Source: an uncultured Alphaproteobacteria bacterium
Lineage (GTDB): Bacteria; Pseudomonadota; Alphaproteobacteria; RF32; CAG-239
Assembly (NCBI GenBank): GCA_934271715.1
Contig: CAKQRZ010000010.1
Location: 19,883 to 83,882, forward strand
Reading direction: 5' to 3'
Length of the DNA: 64,000 nucleotides
Below the pieces are notes generated by a model, which worked only from the letters and a program-made list of their open reading frames with translations, was not told the origin of the DNA and did no database searches. Numbering within the stretch: the first letter of the stretch is position 1; every line of letters starts with the position of its first letter. Both the position numbers and the translations under genes were made by a program. Below are positions 58,123 to 64,000 of this stretch, one piece after another.

Positions 58123-60267
58123 ATGCAAAAGCTGCAAGAATTGGCAGAATCAGCCGGAATATCATCATCTTATGTGGATAAAACCGGAATAACGCACTAT
58201 ACAACGGATGATGTTAGGCGCTTTTTTCTAAAAAATATGGGATATTTTGCCGAAACCGAGACGGAAATTGAAATGTCTCTCAAGATTTTGCGAAAACAAC
58301 GTTTATTGCCATTTGTTATGTCATTTTTTGAAGATGAAAAAATAGAATTTGTTATAAACGGAGATGAAAAATACGAGCTTTTGCTTAAAGATGAAAAACA
58401 AAATATTATACAGACAAAATTCGTATCAGGCAGGCAAAAAATCTGCCTCAGCGGATTAAATTCAGGCTACTATAATTTAATTTTACGGAATGAAAATCTG
58501 CAATGTGAAAGTTTATTGATATATGCGCCGAAAAAATGTTGGCAACCCGCTTTTTTGCGTGAAAAAGAACATATTTTCGGTACGGCGGTTATGCTGTATG
58601 CCCTGCATTCCGAACATAGTATGGGAATCGGAGATTTTGGTGATTTGGCAGAAATTGTGAAACTTACCGCTCAAAACGGCGGAGATGCGGTTGGGGTAAA
58701 TCCGCTTGGGGTAATGAGTCCTTTTACGCAGAATGAAGAACGTTTTTCTACGGGACGTCAGAGCGATGTTTCGCCATATCGCACCTTGAGCCGCTTGTTT
58801 GTAAATTATATCTATCTGGATTTGCCGGCAGAAGAAGATTTTACAAACTCCTCTTTGGTGCAGGCATATATGAATTTGCCGGAGACGAAAACGGAGATAG
58901 AACGTTTGAATGCCGGAAATAAAGTAGAGTATGCCGCTGTTCTATTGCTTAAAAAACAAATTTTAGAGATGATGTTCCACCATTTTGAAACCGCCGCTTC
59001 TGAAAAACGTAAAAACGAATTTTATGCTTATATCAAAGAAAAAGGAACTGAACTGGAAAATTTGGCGATTTTTGAAACATTGCTTGAAATAAATGAGCCT
59101 GCTGATTATTGGCGCTTTTGGCCTGAAGCCTATCAAAATGTTGATTCTGCCGAAATTAAAGCTTTTACACGCGAGTATCAGGCAAAAATCAAATTTTATC
59201 AATATTGTCATTGGCTGGCAGACAAACAAATTAAACAAGTACAAAATTTGGCCTTGTCTTTAGGAATGAAATTGGGACTTTATACGGATATGCCTATTGG
59301 CGCCGCATCTAACGGAGCCGAAGTGTGGGAAAATCCAAAAGCTTATGTTTTAGAAGCAGGTGTCGGAGCTCCGGCAGACCCTATGCGTCCTCGCGGTCAA
59401 AGCTGGGGATTCACGCCATATCATCCGCAGCGCTTAATGGCTCAATATTATGCTCCGTTTATAAAGCTGGTTCAAGAAAATATGCAATATTCAGGCGCTC
59501 TCCGCATTGACCACGCTATGGGACTGCAACGGCTGTTCTGGGGATTTTTTACGGCAGATAATCCGGTGGTGCAGGGGGCGTATGTTTATTATAACATAAA
59601 AGATTTAGTGGCAATTTTATGTTTGGAAAGTAATCGTCATAAATGTTTGGTCATCGGCGAAGATTTGGGGACTGTTCCCGATGGGTTCAGAGAATATATG
59701 GCTGAGCATAATTTATTGTCATATAAAGTTTTTTGCCGCCAAAAAGAAAAAAACGGCAGCTTTATAGCACCGGAAAAATATATGTATTTATCATTGGCTC
59801 AGCCTTCTACGCATGACCAGGCAACAGCTTGCGGATTTTGGCAAAACGAGGATATAGAAGTATTTAACCGCAGCGGACTGTATGTTAATGAAAAACAGTA
59901 TTCGGATAATTTGGAAGGACGCCGCAGCGATAGGGAAAATATGCTGAAAGCATTTGAACAGCAGCAGATTTTGACGCCTGTTGAACGGCAAGAAATGTCA
60001 GACAGTATGGTTGACGGAAATTTTGCGCCGATACATATAGAATTGAAAATAAATGAATATTGCGCCAAAACAAACAGCGCGGTATTTTTGGTGCGGCTGA
60101 ATGATATATATCGACAAAAAGTGTTGGATAACGCTCCGGGAACGGTGCAAGAATATCCGAATTGGCGGATTAAAATGAGCGTTTCGGTTGAACAGATAAA
60201 ACAATCGCTAGAGTTCGCAGAGATGATGAGACTTATTAAAGCTAACCGTCCGCATAAAGGAGAATAA
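58123..60267 (+). CDS. malQ: 4-alpha-glucanotransferase (amylomaltase)
   Basis: Transfers alpha-1,4-glucan segments between maltodextrins (GH77). The 714 residues have an N-terminal beta domain (about 1-145) as in enteric MalQ, then the barrel with IGDFGDLAEIVKLTAQNGGD, GVNPLG and SDVSPYRTLSRLFVNYIYLD. Catalytic residues are the nucleophile Asp in ALRIDHAMGLQRLFW, the acid Glu in VIGEDLGTVPDGF and the Asp in PSTHDQATACGFW. The last motif differs from the usual THDLPT, although the HD pair is kept. AAGGAGAATAAAT precedes the ATG. The following gene starts two bases after the stop. Confidence 0.94.
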   Translation: MQKLQELAESAGISSSYVDKTGITHYTTDDVRRFFLKNMGYFAETETEIEMSLKILRKQRLLPFVMSFFEDEKIEFVINGDEKYELLLKDEKQNIIQTKFVSGRQKICLSGLNSGYYNLILRNENLQCESLLIYAPKKCWQPAFLREKEHIFGTAVMLYALHSEHSMGIGDFGDLAEIVKLTAQNGGDAVGVNPLGVMSPFTQNEERFSTGRQSDVSPYRTLSRLFVNYIYLDLPAEEDFTNSSLVQAYMNLPETKTEIERLNAGNKVEYAAVLLLKKQILEMMFHHFETAASEKRKNEFYAYIKEKGTELENLAIFETLLEINEPADYWRFWPEAYQNVDSAEIKAFTREYQAKIKFYQYCHWLADKQIKQVQNLALSLGMKLGLYTDMPIGAASNGAEVWENPKAYVLEAGVGAPADPMRPRGQSWGFTPYHPQRLMAQYYAPFIKLVQENMQYSGALRIDHAMGLQRLFWGFFTADNPVVQGAYVYYNIKDLVAILCLESNRHKCLVIGEDLGTVPDGFREYMAEHNLLSYKVFCRQKEKNGSFIAPEKYMYLSLAQPSTHDQATACGFWQNEDIEVFNRSGLYVNEKQYSDNLEGRRSDRENMLKAFEQQQILTPVERQEMSDSMVDGNFAPIHIELKINEYCAKTNSAVFLVRLNDIYRQKVLDNAPGTVQEYPNWRIKMSVSVEQIKQSLEFAEMMRLIKANRPHKGE

Positions 60268-60269
60268 AT

Positions 60270-60614
60270 ATGGAAAAGCCTGAAACAGAATTGGAAGTAT
60301 TTTCAGCCTTGTCTTTGCTGGAATATATAAGGTTGATGACGGCGGCGCATTATATAAATCAAGGTGTCGATTCCGGAGCGGCGCGTTTTACCATGTTGCC
60401 GGATGATTTTGCCAAAATGGATGCCGAGCCGCTGAAAACGCCGCTCATCGGGCTGTCGCTGAATTATAAACCCGATGAAAAAATTTTGGAAGTGACGGCG
60501 GATGAGGCTTTTCTGCATTTGTATGAAAATAAAATTATGAATGAAGTGGCGCGGGTGTTTGCCGTAAACTATAAAAACCGCTACGCTTCAAGAATTATGG
60601 CTGAAAATGTATGA
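60270..60614 (+). CDS. Small acidic protein of unknown function
   Basis: The 114-residue cytoplasmic protein has an N-terminal helix (LLEYIRLMTAAHYI) and a mixed core (PLIGLSLNYKPDEKILEVTA). No family is recognised. AAGGAGAATAAAT precedes the ATG, two bases after malQ. Its stop overlaps the next start (ATGTATGA), so the three genes form one operon. Confidence 0.75.
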   Translation: MEKPETELEVFSALSLLEYIRLMTAAHYINQGVDSGAARFTMLPDDFAKMDAEPLKTPLIGLSLNYKPDEKILEVTADEAFLHLYENKIMNEVARVFAVNYKNRYASRIMAENV

Positions 60615-60960
60615 AGAACTTTTTGCCGCATTAGCTAAATCCGCATTCCGCAGCCGATTTCATCTGAAAGGCAAAGACTTGGAATATGCCAAAGAAAAAG
60701 GCTGCGAAGTTTTGCGCCGCCATGCCGCCGATTTTGTGCGTAAACGCTTGGCGGCTCCGGCAAGCCTGATGAAAAATGACGGCAAGCAGACGCCGATGCG
60801 CGGACATCCGGTGTTTGTGGCGCAGCACGCCTGTGCCTGCTGCTGCCGGCAATGTTTGTACAAGTGGCACCGCATAGAGCCGAATCATTGGCTAACTGAA
60901 GCAGAGCAAGCCTATATCACAGACGTTTTAATGACCTGGATTGAAAAAGAAATAAAATAA
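60607..60960 (+). CDS. DUF4186-family protein
   Basis: The 117 residues match the small DUF4186 family: RSRFHLKGKDLEYAKEKGCE, then PASLMKNDGKQTPMRGHPVF, then VAQHACACCCRQCLYKWHRI and the end AYITDVLMTWIEKEIK. The conserved His and cysteine cluster (CACCCRQC) suggests a metal site. Function is not known. It is coupled to the preceding gene by an 8-base overlap. Confidence 0.85.
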   Translation: MYEELFAALAKSAFRSRFHLKGKDLEYAKEKGCEVLRRHAADFVRKRLAAPASLMKNDGKQTPMRGHPVFVAQHACACCCRQCLYKWHRIEPNHWLTEAEQAYITDVLMTWIEKEIK

Positions 60961-60975
60961 ATTTTCAAGCAGCTC

Positions 60976-61003
60976 TTGACAAAAAAATAAAGATGGCTAT
61001 ACT
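60976..61003 (+). promoter_or_regulatory. Sigma-70-type promoter of the 61046 gene
   Basis: TTGACA (60976-60981), a 16-base spacer and TATACT (60998-61003). The 5' leader of about 35 bases is AT-rich, holds AATTATTAACTTT and has no Shine-Dalgarno sequence. Confidence 0.75.
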
Positions 61004-61045
61004 TCTGTAAGTTTTTGAATTATTAACTTTTAAATATTTTGTTAT

Positions 61046-61726
61046 ATGAAATTTTTAAAAAGAATGTATTTGCTGCACATGGCAAAGAAAGGTGTTATTT
61101 CTGTAGGTGTGCTTGAGGGTTTGTGCGAGCTTTATGAGTATGAAACCCATACCCGCAAGCTGTGGAACGGCGAAGTTGCCTGGAGCTTGAAATGGGGTGA
61201 GCCGAACGGAAAAACTACAGACCGCGAAATCCGCCGGGTGCTGAGTGTTTTCTTTTTGAATCATACTTTTGTCAGCAGCAAGACTTTTGCTTATGTGCTG
61301 GCTAACCGCAAGCGCGTGCTGCCGCTGTTTATGGCGTGTCTCAAAAAGCGTCCGTTTGCGTTGACCAAAGCCGAAAGCGAGGTTATTGCCGGTTTGCCGC
61401 AAGAAGATTTTGAGCGTCTGCGCAAGCCTCTGCATCCGTGGATAGAAAAAGAGCTTTTGACGGACGGCAATATTCCGAAAATTAAGTGGTATTGCCAGCA
61501 TTTTGAATTTTCTTCAGATGCGGAAATGCATTTTGCGCTTTTGGCGTCACAGCCGGGGTCGCGTTTGCAAACTAACCAAAATCTGGACTATCCGGGGTTG
61601 CTGCTGGAATATGTAAAGGCTCAGCCGGCAGCTTTTAACAATGACTGCGCGTATGACTTTCTGCGCAAGCAAAACGGTCTGCCGGAGGTTATGGATGCGG
61701 TTTTAAGCCGCCGTGCCGACAAGTAA
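61046..61726 (+). CDS. Orphan protein, family with 61845-62942
   Basis: The 226-residue protein is predicted all-helical and cytoplasmic, with no motif I can assign. IKWYCQHFEFSSDAEMHFAL resembles VKWYLEHFALSFEALLQLI in the gene 119 bases downstream, suggesting a shared helical repeat. The N-terminus MKFLKRMYLLHMAKKG is basic. There is no ribosome site before the ATG. A promoter (60976-61003) and a terminator (61741-61776) isolate it as one unit. Confidence 0.75.
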   Translation: MKFLKRMYLLHMAKKGVISVGVLEGLCELYEYETHTRKLWNGEVAWSLKWGEPNGKTTDREIRRVLSVFFLNHTFVSSKTFAYVLANRKRVLPLFMACLKKRPFALTKAESEVIAGLPQEDFERLRKPLHPWIEKELLTDGNIPKIKWYCQHFEFSSDAEMHFALLASQPGSRLQTNQNLDYPGLLLEYVKAQPAAFNNDCAYDFLRKQNGLPEVMDAVLSRRADK

Positions 61727-61740
61727 AAATCAACAAAAGA

Positions 61741-61776
61741 AACAGTATCTTTTTTTATAAAAGGTACTGTTTTTTT
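61741..61776 (+). terminator. Terminator of the 61046-61726 gene
   Basis: AACAGTATCTTTT pairs with AAAAGGTACTGTT (one G-U pair) and runs into TTTTTTG, 15 bases after the stop. Confidence 0.8.
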
Positions 61777-61778
61777 GT

Positions 61779-61806
61779 TTGACAAACCTCTTTATTTGTC
61801 TATACT
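61779..61806 (+). promoter_or_regulatory. Sigma-70-type promoter of the 61845 gene
   Basis: TTGACA (61779-61784), a 16-base spacer and TATACT (61801-61806), the same boxes and spacing as at 60976-61003. The leader holds TAATTATTAACT and no Shine-Dalgarno sequence. Confidence 0.75.
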
Positions 61807-61844
61807 CGGAGCAAATTTTAATTATTAACTAAATTTATATTTTT

Positions 61845-62942
61845 ATGGGAAAGTTAGATTATTTTAAATTGCTGTCTAAGGCTTGTTTGGGCAAGCTGGA
61901 TGATACGGAAATTGATGATTTATGTCAAAAATATTGCCGTGAAAATATTGATAAAGCCGGATATTTGCTTTCTCAACAGTTCAAAAAAACGTCAAATGAC
62001 ATGATTGCTGAATTTTTGAAAGTATATGGTCTGAAGCTGTGGAAACTGTATTTTAACACTATCGGCGCCAAACCGTATAGTTTGGAAATTGAAAAGATAC
62101 TGATTTTCAGCGCTTCTCAGGAAATCTTTGAACAAATCGGCCATAATTTTGGCGCTGAGGGCGAAAAAATTTTGGTAACAATGCAAAAGTTTCCGGAAGC
62201 TCGGGATGAGAACTTTATCAAGCCTAAAGTTAAATGGTATCTGGAGCATTTTGCCTTGTCGTTTGAGGCTTTGCTGCAGCTGATAAAGCAAACGGCAGAG
62301 CAGGGGGTGGCAAACAAGCCTGAGGCTGTTAAGCTGCTGGCGTCCGCTGTGCAGAAGCTGGCGGAAAGCCCTAAGCCGAATGCGCTTGCCAGCGTGGAAA
62401 CTCAGCTTAAATTGCTGGAGTTTGCTCAAGAAAAAGTGCTGGTTATCAATCTGCTGCACTATTTTGACATGGAAAATCTTCCGGATGCTCAAGTTGTGCA
62501 AAGGCTGATAAAAGCCGGCGATGTGCAGTATTTTAGAGAATTGCTGTCACATAGCTGCGTCCGCGGGCAAAAAGAAGCCGTGTATAAGGCTTTTCCGGAG
62601 CTGAAAGCCGAAATTCTGCTTTCGGAACTGGGATATGCAGCCTATAAGCAGAGCCGGTTGGAACAGCAGTATTTCAAGAGCGATGAGTATCAGAAAAATG
62701 TGCAGGGCTGCCGTACAAAATGGTCGGAAAAACAAAATCCTATGTATGAAGGCGAAGCAATTCCGCTGCTGCAGATTTGTCTGGGACTATATGCTGATGA
62801 GGTTAAAACTCCGGCGTCGCGCTGCGGATGGATTAAAAAAGCTATAGTTTACTGCCGTCATAATCCGGCGATTGACGACTTGGCTCAGTCCGTTCCTTTG
62901 CTGGAAAAATTATTGGCAGAGGAACAGCGCAAGCAGGTTTGA
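61845..62942 (+). CDS. Orphan helical-repeat protein
   Basis: The 365-residue protein is predicted almost wholly helical, like HEAT or ankyrin-type scaffolds, but no repeat consensus is clear. Segments: ISLEIEKILIFSASQEIFEQI-like helices near residue 75 (seen as EIEKILIFSASQEIFEQIGH), VKWYLEHFALSFEALLQLI near 125, then QVVQRLIKAGDVQYFRELL near 225. Some cysteines (GCRTKW, CGWIKKAIVYC) are scattered. Related to 61046-61726 in one region and sharing its promoter design. Function unknown. A terminator at 62946-62980 follows. Confidence 0.75.
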   Translation: MGKLDYFKLLSKACLGKLDDTEIDDLCQKYCRENIDKAGYLLSQQFKKTSNDMIAEFLKVYGLKLWKLYFNTIGAKPYSLEIEKILIFSASQEIFEQIGHNFGAEGEKILVTMQKFPEARDENFIKPKVKWYLEHFALSFEALLQLIKQTAEQGVANKPEAVKLLASAVQKLAESPKPNALASVETQLKLLEFAQEKVLVINLLHYFDMENLPDAQVVQRLIKAGDVQYFRELLSHSCVRGQKEAVYKAFPELKAEILLSELGYAAYKQSRLEQQYFKSDEYQKNVQGCRTKWSEKQNPMYEGEAIPLLQICLGLYADEVKTPASRCGWIKKAIVYCRHNPAIDDLAQSVPLLEKLLAEEQRKQV

Positions 62943-62945
62943 ATC

Positions 62946-62980
62946 AAAAAAGGGCGTCCCATAGCGGATGCTCTTTTTTT
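62946..62980 (+). terminator. Terminator of the 61845-62942 gene
   Basis: AAAAAGGGCGTCC pairs with GGATGCTCTTTTT (two G-U pairs) around CATAGC and ends in a seven-base T run. Confidence 0.75.
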
Positions 62981-63098
62981 GTACTTGTTTTACAAAAACT
63001 TTGTAAAATTACAACTTTTGTAGTCTTAAAATGACAAAAACCGCAGTTTTAGCGAATTTGTAGTGTGTGAGTGACAAAATTGGTTAATAGCTAGATTT

Positions 63099-63128
63099 AT
63101 TCAATACCAGCCACGCTCCATTAGTCAA
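63099..63128 (-). promoter_or_regulatory. Orphan copy of the pilin leader promoter
   Basis: On the minus strand TTGACT, 18 bases (with GGAGCGTGGCTGGT in the spacer) and TTGAAT, closely matching the promoters at 20185 and 43138. It lies behind pilin D and points at a region without the leader ATG or the CT tract. Confidence 0.5.
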
Positions 63129-63142
63129 CTGGAAAAGTTAGT

Positions 63143-64000
63143 TTAATCAAATGCCATTATAAATCCACATTGACTATCAGATGTTTGAACACATTTAAGA
63201 CAGGCTGATTGTAAGTCGCTTAAAGTAGCATTTTGTAGACAGTTTTCTCCAGAATTGCAATGCTTATTGCCTTTAAGATAACTTGTGTAGCTATTACCCG
63301 ATGAACTCTGAGTTGCAACACTAGATAAGATATTTGATAAAGGCTGAGCAATATTTGTAAATAAGTAGGTGCAAAACTGTACAGTTTCTGTTGTAGAACT
63401 AGATATTGAGGAGGCTGTCATATATATATCAATAGCAAGACGTTTATTGGCTGGATTTACATATGGTTTAATGATATGTCCAAAAGTATCCATAACATAT
63501 ATATTTGATATTTGTTTCCAAGTTGTTGGCATTAAATTTGCTGCTTCAGCAAATTCTATAATTGGTACCTGATTATTATTTGCGTTTGAGGTATCAGCAT
63601 TTTTCATCAAGTTGTCTTTATATTCTAATAGTCCAGTAATGAAATAGCTGTACTCATCAATGCTCTTGTTTATTCGCCACATACTCATAGCTTTAGAGTA
63701 ACCGGCAATCCCGCCGACTGATAATACTCCTATTATAGCCAGCACGCCGAGCATTTCAATCATGCTGCGGCCGGATTGAGAAAAAGTACCAAAACCGCGT
63801 CCCCGGCACCAGTCATTCTTGGGTTTATCCCAAGAATCTTCTCTCAACCAGCGCTTATGCAATAATATGGCTAATTTATTGACTAGATTAGAGACACGTT
63901 GCAACAAGATTTTAGGTACAAGACCTAGAATGACTGGTGCTAGAGGCGTGGGCTTATTAGTGTTTGTTGCAACACATTTACACCTCACCCGGAGCAAAGC
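63143..64000 (-). CDS. Pilin-like protein D, 5' end beyond the window
   Basis: The frame is open to the right edge, so the start is not visible; a TTG at 63997 should not be taken as the start. Ahead of the cleavage motif QSG^RSMIEMLGVLAIIGVL lies palindromic element II in frame (VILGLVPKILLQRVSNL ... NDWCRGRG). The mature body of about 200 residues has FCTYLFTNIAQPLSNIL, HCNSGENCLQNATLSDLQ and CLKCVQTSDSQC near the end. The cysteine plan agrees with copies A and C, and the sequence is AT-richer than the neighbours. The nearby orphan promoter copy suggests past recombination among family members. Confidence 0.85.
   Translation of the reverse strand, partial: ALLRVRCKCVATNTNKPTPLAPVILGLVPKILLQRVSNLVNKLAILLHKRWLREDSWDKPKNDWCRGRGFGTFSQSGRSMIEMLGVLAIIGVLSVGGIAGYSKAMSMWRINKSIDEYSYFITGLLEYKDNLMKNADTSNANNNQVPIIEFAEAANLMPTTWKQISNIYVMDTFGHIIKPYVNPANKRLAIDIYMTASSISSSTTETVQFCTYLFTNIAQPLSNILSSVATQSSSGNSYTSYLKGNKHCNSGENCLQNATLSDLQSACLKCVQTSDSQCGFIMAFD
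63806..63940. repeat. Palindromic element II, copy in pilin D
   Basis: The ends GCACCAGTCATTCT (63806-63819) and AGAATGACTGGTGC (63927-63940) are perfect reverse complements. An inner hairpin ATTCTTGGG...CCCAAGAAT follows. It is a homologue of 42781-42929 in the same orientation relative to the pilin and in the same reading frame. Confidence 0.85.

Noticed and set aside
1..64000. CRISPR array, tRNA, rRNA or prophage
   Set aside because: No regular spacer array, tRNA cloverleaf with CCA end, rRNA-like block or phage structural gene was recognised; small RNAs could be missed by eye.

Overview
The window looks like chromosome of an uncultured, probably host-associated alphaproteobacterium. The evidence is the F1 ATP synthase order atpH-A-G-D-C without the F0 genes, a CcrM-type adenine methyltransferase, the YceD-rpmF-plsX-fabH operon divergent from bamE, a long acidic FtsZ linker ending in a DIPSFLRRK tail, and Ppx/GppA followed by rlmE. 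A gut relative of the RF32/'Azospirillum sp. CAG' type is my inference, not something the sequence proves. No rRNA, tRNA or CRISPR array was seen.

Layout. 1-6.5 kb: the alpha subunit of a CoA-transferase (cut by the left edge), clpB, a 678-residue protein with an HNH-like nuclease motif, and a tiny stand-alone NrdD C-terminal (glycyl-radical) domain, all on the minus strand. 6.1-11.9 kb: F1 ATP synthase and a secreted protein (minus). 12.0-18.9 kb: a reduced division/cell-wall cluster mraY-ftsW-murB-ftsQ-ftsA-ftsZ (plus) that lacks murG, murC and ddl. 19.0-20.8 kb: a pilin-like gene with an unstable leader, next to a serine recombinase. 21-30 kb: a lipoprotein, prmA, an aminopeptidase P, a thioredoxin-like protein, a degenerate HAD protein, ccrM, two tandem Ppx/GppA genes and rlmE. 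30.5-35.7 kb: gyrA and an arginine-decarboxylase/antiporter pair (aaxB-aaxC type acid resistance). 35.8-41.9 kb: membrane proteins, a GT-C glycosyltransferase, a HAD phosphatase, a SagB-like nitroreductase and nagA-nagB. 42-44.2 kb: two more pilin-like genes. 44.2-49.6 kb: the fatty acid/L32 operon, bamE, a short FtsK-like motor and yqgE. 49.6-56.4 kb: a DsbD-like protein and the osmoregulated glucan operon opgG-x-opgH. 56.5-61 kb: maltokinase divergent from malQ, followed by two small genes. 61-63 kb: two related orphan genes with matching promoters. 63.1 kb to the end: a fourth pilin-like gene, cut by the right edge.

The most unusual signal is a family of four pilin-like genes (near 19.0, 42.0, 43.4 and 63.1 kb). 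All share the prepilin motif G^RSMIEMLGVLAIIGVL and a cysteine-rich C-terminus. In front of the cleavage site each carries different combinations of palindromic repeat elements that remain translatable in the pilin frame. Two of them (near 19-20 and 42-43 kb) also share a promoter, a start codon and a (CT)n dinucleotide tract eight codons after that start. The tract has 7 units in one copy and 8 in the other; both put the leader out of frame, while 6 or 9 units would join the ATG to the pilin in one open frame. This predicts slipped-strand (phase-variable) switching of a pilin family, with the leader diversified by mobile palindromes. It is a prediction from sequence only.

The rest is mostly housekeeping. 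ATP synthase, fatty acid initiation, peptidoglycan/division, envelope glucans and outer-membrane assembly genes dominate. Amino-sugar use (nagAB), arginine-dependent acid resistance and alpha-glucan metabolism (maltokinase, malQ) fit a gut lifestyle.
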